From: JAJRTA01 sp965603125
Lineage (GTDB): Bacteria; Zixibacteria; MSB-5A5; GN15; FEB-12
Assembly: GCA_965603125.1 (NCBI GenBank)
Contig: CBFDBU010000006.1
Span: 97,205 to 161,204, forward strand
Direction: 5' to 3'
DNA length: 64,000 nucleotides
Part shown: positions 17,274 through 26,193 of the stretch, piece after piece
Layout of the letters: the number at the start of each line of letters is the position of its first letter
Numbering within the stretch: position 1 is the stretch's first letter
The notes under the pieces: generated by a model
The model's input: only the letters and a program-made list of their open reading frames with translations
The model's database searches: none
What the model was told of the DNA's origin: nothing
Translations under genes and position numbers: made by a program

Positions 17274-19568
17274 GTGAAACAACACTCTGTAATCACAATA
17301 ATGGGCTGTGCGGGATTGGTGGTAACCGTACTGCTGACGGGCGCTCCTGCGGCGTTGGCGACCAAGACTTTTGAGCCGGTCTTCAATCCGAAACTGAAAA
17401 TTGACCGAACATCTGAGCCGATCAAGATCGACGGCTTACTGGATGACGCCGGGTGGCGCTCGGCCGGCCGAACGGAGAGTTTTGTGGAGCGGTATCCGGG
17501 TGATATGACCGAACCGGAGGTGAGAACCGAAGCGTACGTGACTTATAATGAAGACCATCTCTACGTGGCCTTCTTCTGTCATGACGATCCCGATGCTATT
17601 CGGGCCACCATGTGTCAGCGCGATCAGTTCAGCAGCGATGATGCCGTCATCCTGCTGGTCGACACCTACGGCGATGCATCCTGGGCTTACGAGTTCTTTG
17701 TGAATCCTTACGGGGTTCAGAAGGATCGACTCTGGACCAGTATAGGTGGGGAGGATGCCGGCTATGACCTCATCTGGGAGTCTGCGGCCCAGATTACCGA
17801 TTCCGGCTATCAGGTGGAACTGGCCGTGCCGTTTTCCAGTATGCGGTTTCCCAACCAGGACGTGCAGACCTGGAAAATCGACCTTTGGCGCAATCGCCCG
17901 CGTGAGAGTTTCAACCAGTACTCATGGGCGGCATACGACCGCAATGATCAATGCTGGGTCTGCCAGTGGGGCACGGTCGAGGGTATCGCCGATGTCCGAC
18001 CCGGCACAGGACTGGAAATCATGCCTGCCCTGGTGGCCAGTCAGCACTCGGGGTTAATGAACAGCCGAGACCCATACTCCCACTTCGCCGACCATAGAGG
18101 GGAAGGCGATCCGTCGCTGAGTGCCAAGTACGCGGCATCGTCCGATGTGACAATAGAAGCGGCCCTCAATCCCGACTTCTCTCAGATCGAGGCCGACGCC
18201 GCCCAGATCGATGTCAACACTACGATTGCACTGCTCTTTCCCGAGCGTCGGCCGTTCTTCCAGGAAGGGAGCGATATTTTCCGAACCCTGTTCAATTCGT
18301 TCTATACACGCTCCGTATATGATCCCCAGCTGGCTGTCAAACTCACCGGCCGCATGGACAAAACCAGCATTGGTTTCCTGACGGCCATTGATGAGAGCAG
18401 CCCTTACATGATTCCCCTTGACGAAGCTTCGATCGTGGTCAATACCGGCCGGAGCGCAGTCAACGTGCTGCGGGCCTCGCGTCGGCTCGGTGAAGACACT
18501 CAGGTCGGAATAATGGTTTCCGACCGTCGTTTTGAGGATGACGGCTCCGGGACCATTGTGGCCCTGGATGGTGACATCAGGTTGTCGCGCAACTACAGTG
18601 TCGACGGTCAGTTCCTGATGAGTCGCACACGGGAACCGAATGATCCGGGCACCACCGCAGACTATGAAGGACTTACGTTTGATCGGAGCACGAAGACAGT
18701 GACGTTTGATGGTGAGTCGTTTTATGGCGGCGCCTTCATCAGCCGGTTCAAGCGGCAGGCGCGTCACTGGAACTTCATCCTGGACTACAACCAGGTTGAT
18801 CCCTCGTACCGGACGCAGACCGGCTACGATCCGTGGGTGAATTATCGCAACCTGTCGCTAAACACCTACTATGACATCACCCTGGACAAGACGATCTTTG
18901 AATTAATCACTCCCCGTGCCAACGTATTTCAGAGATGGAACTACGTAGGCGTCAAGAAAACGAGGCAGGTGAATCTGAGTATCGGCGCCCGGACACGATT
19001 AGCCCAGACAGGTTTTGATCTTGGTTACAACCGGAGCGATGAGGTCTGGTCCGGTGTGGACTTCAACAATCTATGGTCTGCGAACTTCGGCCTGTACAGT
19101 CGCCCCTTCGATCAATTTGGCTTTAACTTCGACCTGAGTCGGGGCGTCGGGGTTGCCCGATTTGATGGAGCCAAAGGCAACGAAACCAGCGTGTACGCAT
19201 CGGTGAACCTCAAGCCGATCGACCGGCTGACTATCGAGCCGACCTTCCGCTACCTGCGCTCCACCGATGTAGCTACCGACGACGAACTCTTCAGCCAGTA
19301 CGTCGCCCGGACGCGCGTGAGCTTTCAGGCCAATCGCGAACTCTCGTTGCGCCTGGTGGTACAGTACAACGACGGAAGAAGGGCCTGGAATATCGATCCC
19401 TTAATCACGTACCGGCTCAGTTCGTTCTCGGTGTTCTATGTCGGCTCGACCTACGACTACTGCGAATACGATAATGGATTCAGTCGAGGGGGAACGGACC
19501 TGGGATCAAGATGGGAGCTCAACTCCCGACGGATTTTTATGAAATTGCAGTATTTGTTCCAGGCCTGA
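17274..19568 (+). CDS. DUF5916 family outer-membrane protein with N-terminal carbohydrate-binding-like domain
   Basis: The 764-residue product has a signal peptide (to about residue 30, cut after ALA). A CBM9-like beta-sandwich follows: IKIDGLLDDAGWRSAG, then DAVILLVDTYGD and WKIDLWRNRPR, residues about 40-225. The C-terminal 500 residues are of beta-barrel type and begin with the DUF5916 hallmark PERRPFFQEGSDIF at about residue 322. The start is a GTG at 17274 with AAAGGA nine bases upstream. The family is common in Bacteroidetes-like and FCB bacteria; a role in surface binding or transport is presumed. Confidence 0.9.
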   Translation: MKQHSVITIMGCAGLVVTVLLTGAPAALATKTFEPVFNPKLKIDRTSEPIKIDGLLDDAGWRSAGRTESFVERYPGDMTEPEVRTEAYVTYNEDHLYVAFFCHDDPDAIRATMCQRDQFSSDDAVILLVDTYGDASWAYEFFVNPYGVQKDRLWTSIGGEDAGYDLIWESAAQITDSGYQVELAVPFSSMRFPNQDVQTWKIDLWRNRPRESFNQYSWAAYDRNDQCWVCQWGTVEGIADVRPGTGLEIMPALVASQHSGLMNSRDPYSHFADHRGEGDPSLSAKYAASSDVTIEAALNPDFSQIEADAAQIDVNTTIALLFPERRPFFQEGSDIFRTLFNSFYTRSVYDPQLAVKLTGRMDKTSIGFLTAIDESSPYMIPLDEASIVVNTGRSAVNVLRASRRLGEDTQVGIMVSDRRFEDDGSGTIVALDGDIRLSRNYSVDGQFLMSRTREPNDPGTTADYEGLTFDRSTKTVTFDGESFYGGAFISRFKRQARHWNFILDYNQVDPSYRTQTGYDPWVNYRNLSLNTYYDITLDKTIFELITPRANVFQRWNYVGVKKTRQVNLSIGARTRLAQTGFDLGYNRSDEVWSGVDFNNLWSANFGLYSRPFDQFGFNFDLSRGVGVARFDGAKGNETSVYASVNLKPIDRLTIEPTFRYLRSTDVATDDELFSQYVARTRVSFQANRELSLRLVVQYNDGRRAWNIDPLITYRLSSFSVFYVGSTYDYCEYDNGFSRGGTDLGSRWELNSRRIFMKLQYLFQA

Positions 19569-19609
19569 TGCGGTCTGCAACCCGGACTCCTTCCCGAACG
19601 TCGCAAAGG

Positions 19610-19628
19610 GGCAGACCGGGAGTCTGCC
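19610..19628. repeat. GGCAGAC hairpin
   Basis: GGCAGAC (19610-19616) and GTCTGCC (19622-19628) flank CGGGA, 42 bases after the DUF5916 stop. It shares its arms with the 17137 palindrome. It might also terminate transcription, but no T-run follows. Confidence 0.55.
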
Positions 19629-19689
19629 GCCCAGGGAAAACAAGCGAAAGTTATAGCTCAAGACCCCTGTGGTCTCGACAGATTCAAGT

Positions 19690-19722
19690 GTCAGAACCGT
19701 AGGGGTTCTGACCTACGGGGCT
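19690..19722. repeat. hairpin plus CTACGGGGCT motif
   Basis: GTCAGAACC (19690-19698) pairs with GGTTCTGAC (19704-19712). The next ten bases, CTACGGGGCT (19713-19722), recur exactly at 30901-30910 at the edge of a MITE-like element. CCCGTAGGG near 20260 looks like the opposite strand of the same motif. Confidence 0.5.
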
Positions 19723-19839
19723 CAACTTTTTGAGACAACCTCTCACTACACCTTCACCCGGGTTGACATTGGCTGCCAATGGCTGTTTCTTGATTCAAAA
19801 CAGCGTCAGTTGACGAATCATTGCTCAAGGAGAGAACGT

Positions 19840-20238
19840 ATGGCAGAGGGCAAGTTTGCGACCGCCATCAATTGTACGGACGGCAGAGTACAGGAACCGG
19901 TCATCAAGTGGATGAAGGAACACTGCCAGGTTGAATATGTCGACATGATAACCGAGCCGGGGCCGGACGGCATTATGGCGAAGAGGTTTCCCGAGGCGGT
20001 GGCTGCCATCAAGAACAGGGTTCTGATCTCGGTGGAGAAGCATGGCTCCCAGGCCGTCGCCCTGGTGGCTCATGGCGACTGCGCGGGCAACCCTGTCTCA
20101 GAAGAGGAGCACCTGGGGCATTTGCGTCGTGGTATGGAGTTGATCCGGTCGTGGGAACTGCCGGTTGATATCGCCGGCTTGTGGGTCGATGTCGAAACGG
20201 GCAGGGTAGACGCGGTCGCCGTCATCACGCGGGATTAG
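19840..20238 (+). CDS. small beta-carbonic anhydrase-like protein
   Basis: The 132 residues show the beta-class zinc site: Cys12 in CTDGR, with the Asp14-Arg16 dyad, and His78/Cys81 in HGDC. Beta-carbonic anhydrases interconvert CO2 and bicarbonate in the cytoplasm. At 132 aa it is much shorter than plant-type enzymes (about 200 or more), so some active-site loops are missing. The frame is open 57 codons further upstream, but AAGGAG seven bases ahead marks the ATG at 19840. It stands alone between repeat elements. Confidence 0.8.
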   Translation: MAEGKFATAINCTDGRVQEPVIKWMKEHCQVEYVDMITEPGPDGIMAKRFPEAVAAIKNRVLISVEKHGSQAVALVAHGDCAGNPVSEEEHLGHLRRGMELIRSWELPVDIAGLWVDVETGRVDAVAVITRD

Positions 20239-20632
20239 GGGAAGGGCGCAGGATGCAAGGCCCGTAGGGTTCCACAGCCCGCCGGTGGCGGGCGGACTAC
20301 GCGTCAAGAAAGATATGTCATAACTACACTGTTCATTTTCTATTTCTGTTGAGGTTCAAGCGGGCACTATCAGGCGTTAAGAGGAATCACAACAGGCGGC
20401 TATTCTATTGTCTTGCTACGAGTTATCGAAGACGACAACATACCATCACCGTGCTTTCTTAGGCCTTTTTGTGCATTTTTGCACGTTTCTACGCACAAAA
20501 TGATTGACAAATTGTTATAAATAGACGATAATGTATATGGAAGTGTCCTAAACCCTATGGTAGCGTGCTATAATTGTGCATAAGCTGCCTATTCTGGCGG
20601 TCGCCCATGGGTTGCACTTCCATTTTCATTTT
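20239..20632. other. 394-base gap with a GC hairpin
   Basis: GCCCGCC (20277-20283) and GGCGGGC (20287-20293) form a tight hairpin 39 bases after the carbonic anhydrase stop. The rest becomes AT-rich towards the disrupted DUF3800 gene. No gene is seen. Confidence 0.5.
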
Positions 20633-20925
20633 CTAGTAAAACCAGACTTGGCAGTTGGCGGGGTTCAGTTGGTCCTTGAGGAGATCATGGAATCTGTTGT
20701 CGCCGAATTCATATTTCCGAAAAACTGCCCAAGAACAATAGTCAACTGCTCGTAGGCCTGCTACCTTGTGTGATTCAAGGTGTTGAATCTTAAGTTTCCT
20801 GAGCGTCTCATTAGCCTGGAAAGCTCTGGTCTCGACATATCCGTTGAAATGCTTGCCTGCGTGAACCTCTGTATTTTGCGCATCAACTACCAATCTGATT
20901 TGGATAGCATTGGCGAGGCGGTACT

Positions 20926-20929
20926 CTAG
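20926..20929. repeat. target-site duplication CTAG, left copy
   Basis: CTAG abuts the left IS end. The matching copy is at 22276-22279. Four bases of the YTAR type are usual for IS5-group elements. Confidence 0.85.
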
Positions 20930-22275
20930 CAGGCTGTTGAAAAACTCGTTGTTTTTAGCTGAGTATAATGGATTTTCCGTGTATCCTTTGGGAGTAGAAT
21001 AACTCTCCAACGAAAGGTTCGGAAGATGCGCGGTATAGATGATGATCAGCAGGCGATGTTCAGTTATGTATCCTTGGAATCCCGTGTTCCCGAGGATCAC
21101 CCCTTGCGTACGATTCGTCGGATGGTAGATCGGATTCTGGCCGGTTTATCAGGTGAGTTGACCTCGATGTATTCCCATACTGGTCGCCCTTCGATAGCGC
21201 CGGAACGTCTTCTTCGGGCCTTGTTATTGCAGGTTCTGTACACGATTCGCAGTGAGCGGATGCTGATGGAGCAGTTGGATTACAACATGCTTTTTCGCTG
21301 GTTTGTGGGTTTGTCGATGGATGATGTGGTTTGGGATCATTCTACGTTCACCAAGAATCGGGATCGTTTTCTGGAGTCTGACCTGGCGGGTGCGTTTTTC
21401 TCGGGCGTTGTTTCACAGGCGGCTGAGGCCGGTCTTTTGTCTGATGAACATTTCACGGTTGACGGGACATTGATCGATGCCTGGGCCTCGATGAAGAGTT
21501 TTCGTCCGAAGGATGATAGCCACGATTCTTCCTCTGAGGGTGTTCATAATCGTTCGGTAGATTTTCATGGTGAGAAGCGTCGCAATGATACTCATGAGTC
21601 CACGACTGACCCGGATGCCCGGTTGTATCGTAAGGGGAAAGGCAAGGAATCCCGGTTGGCGTTCATGGGTCATGCTCTGATGGAGAACCGCAATGGTCTG
21701 GTGGTTGATACTCGTCTGACGTTGGCAACCGGTCGGGCTGAACGGGAGGCAGCCCTGGAGATGGTGTCCGGTTTGACCGACCGGAAGCGCCTTACGTTGG
21801 GAGCCGACAAGGGATATGACGCTGGAGATTTTGTTAATAATCTCAGGCAACTGAACGTTACGCCACATGTGGCGCAGAACAATAAGCGGCGAAGATCGGC
21901 GATTGATGACAGGACAGTTCGACATGCCGGTTATGCTGTCAGTCAACGAATGAGGAAACGAGTCGAGGAGATCTTTGGTTGGATCAAGACGGTTGGGAAT
22001 CTGCGTAAGACTCGTCATCGCGGACGCCGGCGTGTGGACTGGATGTTCGCCTTTACTGCCGCCGCGTACAATCTGGTTCGTATGAGAGCCCTCTTGAAGG
22101 GATCAGTACCATGATTCCGGGTGGAAGTATGCCCGGGGGCGTGCAACCGGGGCTGCCGGAAACGATGAGGGACCGGTTGACCTCCGCTACGGGCCATCCG
22201 AAACAGATCAGTTGAAAGTGAAACGATAACAAGAGAGACAAATAATCCCCCTAAGCGTTCTTTTTCAACAAGCTG
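20930..22275 (+). mobile_element. IS5-family insertion sequence, 1346 bp
   Basis: The left end CAGGCTGTTGAAAAA and the complement of the right end CAGCTTGTTGAAAAA agree at 13 of 15 positions. A CTAG duplication flanks the element. It carries a single full-length transposase gene and appears intact. It interrupts the DUF3800 gene at codon 131. Confidence 0.92.
21026..22114 (+). CDS. IS5-family transposase
   Basis: The 362-residue DDE transposase starts MRGIDDDQQAMFSYVSLE, as in many IS5-group enzymes. It shows VDGTLIDAWAS (first Asp), LGADKGYD (second Asp) and RVEEIFGWIK (Glu). AAAGG lies about nine bases ahead of the ATG at 21026. The frame is complete, so the element may still be active. 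Confidence 0.95.
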   Translation: MRGIDDDQQAMFSYVSLESRVPEDHPLRTIRRMVDRILAGLSGELTSMYSHTGRPSIAPERLLRALLLQVLYTIRSERMLMEQLDYNMLFRWFVGLSMDDVVWDHSTFTKNRDRFLESDLAGAFFSGVVSQAAEAGLLSDEHFTVDGTLIDAWASMKSFRPKDDSHDSSSEGVHNRSVDFHGEKRRNDTHESTTDPDARLYRKGKGKESRLAFMGHALMENRNGLVVDTRLTLATGRAEREAALEMVSGLTDRKRLTLGADKGYDAGDFVNNLRQLNVTPHVAQNNKRRRSAIDDRTVRHAGYAVSQRMRKRVEEIFGWIKTVGNLRKTRHRGRRRVDWMFAFTAAAYNLVRMRALLKGSVP

Positions 22276-22279
22276 CTAG
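22276..22279. repeat. target-site duplication CTAG, right copy
   Basis: This copy matches 20926-20929 and abuts the right IS end. Confidence 0.85.
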
Positions 22280-22669
22280 GACTTCGCCAGCTAGGTAATT
22301 ATATATGATACCAAAAGGTGCGCGTCTGAGAGACTGGCTTAACCTGCTTTTGTTCACACTAATATAGTCTATCTCCAGTGGGCACGTGCACATTTTTGTG
22401 AAGATCTCCGTTAGCGGCGTTATTACATCATACTTGAACTTGAACGAACTCGGAATCGCTGGGTTCCAGCGCGCATCGAAGATGCGTGAGGCTTTGATCT
22501 CGATTCCTTTTGGCCAGCCTTTGCGAATAAGTTTCTTCTCAAATGCCTTAATGATACGTCTGATGCTATCAGATTCGTTGCAGACCACTAAAGCTATGTT
22601 GAAGGTCTTCGAACTGCCGGGTTTACTAAATCCGGTCGATTGGCCACGCTCGTCAAGGTAGATGATCAT

Positions 22670-23052
22670 CTTACCTGCGCTCCGCTTGTCTATCTCGTGC
22701 GCAAGAACTCCTCGCGAGACGGAGATACCGTTGTCCGTTTTATTTCAAAGCTGGGCGCTATACCGTGTTTAGCCCTTATCTCCATAACTACCATACTGCA
22801 CTGCCTGTTAATGTTTGTCAATCACAAAGAAAAGCCCGAACGAATGGTCCGGGCATTAAAAATGAGTGATGAGGCTTGGCCCTACCGCGTGTGCAGCAAC
22901 TCCACGTCGGGGATGGAGTCGACTTGGATACCCTTCATGCCTGGTGCCTCACAGTCCGCTGTGAGATGGCGCCATGACAACGACCGGTGGATTCCCACAG
23001 CCCACTCCTGCAATAGGAAATGCCGGAAGGCGATGTCTCCTGAGCCTGCTGC
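22670..23052. other. 383-base gap downstream of pepF
   Basis: The gap holds the leader of the DUF3800 gene and a leftward terminator at 22825-22854. No convincing gene is seen; frames here lack family features. Confidence 0.5.
22825..22854 (-). terminator. rho-independent terminator, leftward
   Basis: On the minus strand GCCCGGAC pairs with GTTCGGGC (one G-U) around CATTC and is followed by TTTTCTTT. It lies about 200 bases beyond the pepF stop and probably ends that transcript. Confidence 0.75.
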
Positions 23053-24873
23053 CTACGCCGTCAGCCGGTCCATGTCCGCCACCTGCTCGCCGAAGAGACG
23101 GATGTTGGCCTCCACCGGGCCCGGCGTGGACATGTCCACGCCACACTTTTTCAGCAGTTCGATGGGGTGATCACTCCCGCCGGCCGAGAGCAACTGAAGA
23201 TACCGGTCGATTATACCGTGTTCCCCCTTCATAATCATATCGAGAATCGCCTGCGAGACTGCATACGAGGTGGCGTACTGGTAGACATAGAAAGTCATGT
23301 AGAAATGCGGTACCCGGCTCCACTTGAGGGGGGTGTATTCTTCGAGCGCGAGGTCCGGCCCGAAGTACTTCTGCGTCAGTTCACCCCATAGCTTGCTTAA
23401 CATATCGGGCGAGAGGGCACCGCCCTTTTCGACCTGCTCGTGTATCTGCAATTCGAACCGGGCGTACATGACCTGGTTGAAGAAAGTGCCCATGGTATTG
23501 TCGATGTAGCGGTTCAGAAGGTAGAGCTTGTCCTGCTTGTCGGTGGCTTTCTTCAGAAGGTAGTGGATAAGAAGACCCTCGTTGAGAGTCGAGGCGACTT
23601 CGGCCACAAAGGTCGAGTACTGTGATTTGGTAAACGGCTGGCTGCTGTTGGCGTGGAAACTGTGCATGGCATGGCCCATCTCATGGGCCAGGGTGAACAT
23701 GTTGTCGACGGTGTTATTGTAGTTCATCAGCACGAACGGGTGCGAATCGTAGTTGCCCCAACTGTAGGCGCCGCTGCCTTTTCCTTCGGTTTCATACACG
23801 TCCACCCAGCGCCCTTCAAAGGCCGCTTTCAGCCGGGTGCAGTATTCCTCGCCCAGGGGCTGCAACGCCGCGAGAACCTCTGCCACCGCCTTGTCGTACG
23901 TGACTTCGTAGTCCCGGTCGGGGAAGAGCGGGCAGATCAGGTCGTAGGGGCGGATATCATCAAGACCTAAGATTCGTTTGCGCAGAGAGATATATGCGTG
24001 CAGGTGGGAAAGGTCGGCCTCAGTGGTATCGAGCAGAGAGTGGTAAACCGCGGTGGGGATGTTGTCACCGTCGAGAGCGGTATGCAGGCAGCTTTCGAAT
24101 CGCCGGGCCCTGGAGTAGAAAATGTCGGCATTGGTGGAGCTGGCCAGCGAGGCGCCCAGCGTGTTGAGGTGTTCCTTGTAGACGGAATAGAAACCGACGT
24201 GGGCGTCCCTGCGAACGCGACGGTCACCGGACTCCATGAACTTGGCGAACCGCTGCTTGGTGAGCTTCACCTCGTTGTCGTCTTCGTCCCGGATAGTCGG
24301 GTATTTCAGGTCAGCGTCGTTGAGCATGGTAAAGATCGAGTCCGGCCCGCGGGCGACCACCGCCGACTGAGCCAGCAGTTCTTCCACTTCCTCGGAGCGT
24401 ATGTGCGGTCGCGAACGGATCAACTCCTTGATATAGAAATCGTACTCGTCGGTTCGTTCAAATCCGGCCGCCATCTGAAGGAGACGCGCCTCGTCGATCT
24501 TGAGCAGTTCCGGCTCGACGAACGCAAACGCCGCCCCCGCCTCGGATGAAAGCATCGCCGCCCGGTCCACCATCGCCTGGTACCGGGACACGCGGTTGTC
24601 GAGGTCTCGACTGAGATGGGCGTACTGGTAGAGGTTCGAGGTGATGAGGGATAGCTCGGTGCGAGTCTTGAGGCAGTCATAGAGCAGGCCGGGTGACTCG
24701 GCCAGCTTGCCTGAGAACTGTCCCGCCTTTTCCATCAGGGCTTGTGCTTTCTTGAAATCCTCCTCCCAGGCCTCTTCGGTGGCATAGAGGTCGGTCAGGT
24801 TCCACTTGTGCTTGGTTTCGATGTCGTCGCGGGTAGGGATAGCTGCGGGTGGTTTCTTGATCTGGGTAGTCAT
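23053..24873 (-). CDS. pepF: oligoendopeptidase F (M3B zinc peptidase)
   Basis: This cytoplasmic thimet-type peptidase degrades short peptides. The 606-residue length and N-terminal IETKHKWNLTDLY match the family. The zinc motif HEMGH is at 397-401 in LAHEMGHAMHSF. A late segment, PHFYMTFYVYQYATSYA, corresponds to the substrate-binding Tyr/His stretch. GGAAAGGAAAAGC precedes the ATG at 24873, a strong ribosome site. It appears to be a single-gene unit. Confidence 0.95.
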   Translation of the reverse strand: MTTQIKKPPAAIPTRDDIETKHKWNLTDLYATEEAWEEDFKKAQALMEKAGQFSGKLAESPGLLYDCLKTRTELSLITSNLYQYAHLSRDLDNRVSRYQAMVDRAAMLSSEAGAAFAFVEPELLKIDEARLLQMAAGFERTDEYDFYIKELIRSRPHIRSEEVEELLAQSAVVARGPDSIFTMLNDADLKYPTIRDEDDNEVKLTKQRFAKFMESGDRRVRRDAHVGFYSVYKEHLNTLGASLASSTNADIFYSRARRFESCLHTALDGDNIPTAVYHSLLDTTEADLSHLHAYISLRKRILGLDDIRPYDLICPLFPDRDYEVTYDKAVAEVLAALQPLGEEYCTRLKAAFEGRWVDVYETEGKGSGAYSWGNYDSHPFVLMNYNNTVDNMFTLAHEMGHAMHSFHANSSQPFTKSQYSTFVAEVASTLNEGLLIHYLLKKATDKQDKLYLLNRYIDNTMGTFFNQVMYARFELQIHEQVEKGGALSPDMLSKLWGELTQKYFGPDLALEEYTPLKWSRVPHFYMTFYVYQYATSYAVSQAILDMIMKGEHGIIDRYLQLLSAGGSDHPIELLKKCGVDMSTPGPVEANIRLFGEQVADMDRLTA

Positions 24874-25201
24874 GCTTTTCCTTTCCTCTGCCTCTTGTTC
24901 TTACAGTGGACGTAATAAGGGGAGAAAGGGCAGGGAAATCAAGACGGCGCGGACATTTCCTGCGGTGGTTGTTGGGTGGTTGCGTCCTTAGAACGCCGTC
25001 ACGCAGATCGGCTTGGCGTCGGTGACAAAGAGCTTGTGAAGCGTGTCGAGATAAGACAAATTGAAAATTTCTACCAGCCCGTAGAGCGAAATGCGGATAT
25101 CACTCATGCCGACAAGAAAGCTCGAACATGCGGAAAAGTCAAGGCGGGGAGGGGGGACTACATCGTGGAGGGAATGATCGTGTGCTGTCGGGCGTCTCCA
25201 T
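24874..25201. other. 328-base gap between pepF and the Mrr-like gene
   Basis: A short leftward frame (24988-25212) overlaps the end of the Mrr-like gene but has no family features and no ribosome site for its internal Met. I see no RNA or repeat. The pepF promoter should lie here. Confidence 0.4.
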
Positions 25202-26182
25202 TCAGCAATCAAACTTAGTGATCTTCTTGAATGGCACTTTGTCGAGTACTGCAGCTCGCACCTTTTCTATCAGAAAAGCCCTCAGTGATCCCCTTGACTC
25301 AAGAAGTAGTGAAATCTCTTCAAGTGTACAAAGTGCGATAGCCTTCTTGGTTAAGGCTTCCTTACAAACGTCAATGGCTCCCCTTGTGTAGTCGGACGCA
25401 GAAATGAAGATACCACCAACATCGCCCCGTGTGAATACGTTCACAAGATGAGCTGATACATCTCCTTTATCAGTTCTGTCAGCCAACCATTTCATTTCAA
25501 CCAAGTACAATCTGCCGTCTAAGTCTATCACGCCATCTATTTGCTCGACAATTCCAGCACCTTCCTCTCCGACCCTACAGAAGGCCTCGCGAACAAGAAT
25601 ACCCTCTAGTTTGAAATACTTGTTTAGTATGCCTTCAAGTTCTATACCTCGCTCACGTCTGTTGTCCATGGTAAACAAGGCTGAGAAGCCCTTCCGTATT
25701 TGCTCCAAGTCCGAATCTCGCTCCTGCTGTGCCCTGGTCTTCTGCAAATACGCGGATGAGTGCTTCTTCTGTGCTTTCTCTTTTTCAAGCCTCATGCGAG
25801 TGAATGCGTCCTTTGCGTCAATGACTTTCCTGATCTCAGCAACCAGTCCTTTGGCCTTCAACTGGTCCTCAGGCCAGCAACTGGAGAACTCCTCGAATTC
25901 GACTACACGCTTAAGAACTTCTCTTCGCACACGCAGTGTAGGTTCCCCCTTTTCATTCAATCGCGTGAGAATCGTCCGAGCGATCTCAAACTTGTTCACA
26001 GCAGATCGATCCGCCTCGACTTTTGCTTTTAGGTCTTCTTGGATCTCCGAGGCTACACCTGCTCCTTGAAAGAATAGCAGAACGTCTTTCTTGCTTCGAC
26101 ATAGCCTCGGTATTGCGTCTACCAACAACTGTAGAAGTTCTGGAGGGTAGTGGAACGTTATATCGCATTCTTTAGCTGTCAT
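25202..26182 (-). CDS. restriction endonuclease-like protein (Mrr/PD-(D/E)xK type)
   Basis: The 326-residue product has a long charged helical N-terminal half (about 45-170) and a C-terminal PD-(D/E)xK nuclease core: Asp216 in EQIDGVID, then Glu229-Met-Lys231 in YLVEMKW, then GIFISASDYTRGAID, as in Mrr-type enzymes. The ATG at 26182 was preferred to an upstream GTG at 26197 because AGAGGGGG lies four bases ahead. It starts 11 bases after punA and shares its transcript. Cleavage of modified DNA is possible; there is no methylase nearby. Confidence 0.8.
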   Translation of the reverse strand: MTAKECDITFHYPPELLQLLVDAIPRLCRSKKDVLLFFQGAGVASEIQEDLKAKVEADRSAVNKFEIARTILTRLNEKGEPTLRVRREVLKRVVEFEEFSSCWPEDQLKAKGLVAEIRKVIDAKDAFTRMRLEKEKAQKKHSSAYLQKTRAQQERDSDLEQIRKGFSALFTMDNRRERGIELEGILNKYFKLEGILVREAFCRVGEEGAGIVEQIDGVIDLDGRLYLVEMKWLADRTDKGDVSAHLVNVFTRGDVGGIFISASDYTRGAIDVCKEALTKKAIALCTLEEISLLLESRGSLRAFLIEKVRAAVLDKVPFKKITKFDC

Positions 26183-26193
26183 ATTTCCCCCTC

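Larger units (their letters stand above)
20633..22669 (-). pseudogene. DUF3800 family gene split by an IS5-type insertion
   Basis: Two leftward fragments belong to one gene. 22669-22277 encodes the N-terminal 131 residues, starting MIIYLDERG like the DUF3800 motif YxDESG. 20926-20633 encodes the last 97, with LRAVDYCSWAVFRKYE, where the family has QVADLIAG-like sequence. Removing the IS and one CTAG copy joins ...GEVL directly to EYRLANAIQ... in frame and gives an uninterrupted 228-residue protein. The two halves carry no other lesion, so the insertion looks recent. DUF3800 proteins have no established function, though they often occur in mobile and defence-rich regions. Confidence 0.88.

Noticed and set aside
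16955..17425. N-terminal extension of the transglutaminase frame
   Set aside because: It covers a palindromic repeat and precedes a good signal peptide with its own ribosome site at 16954.
24988..25212. 74-codon leftward frame after the Mrr-like gene
   Set aside because: The internal Met has no ribosome site and the sequence matches nothing I recognise; evidence is too weak to call a gene.
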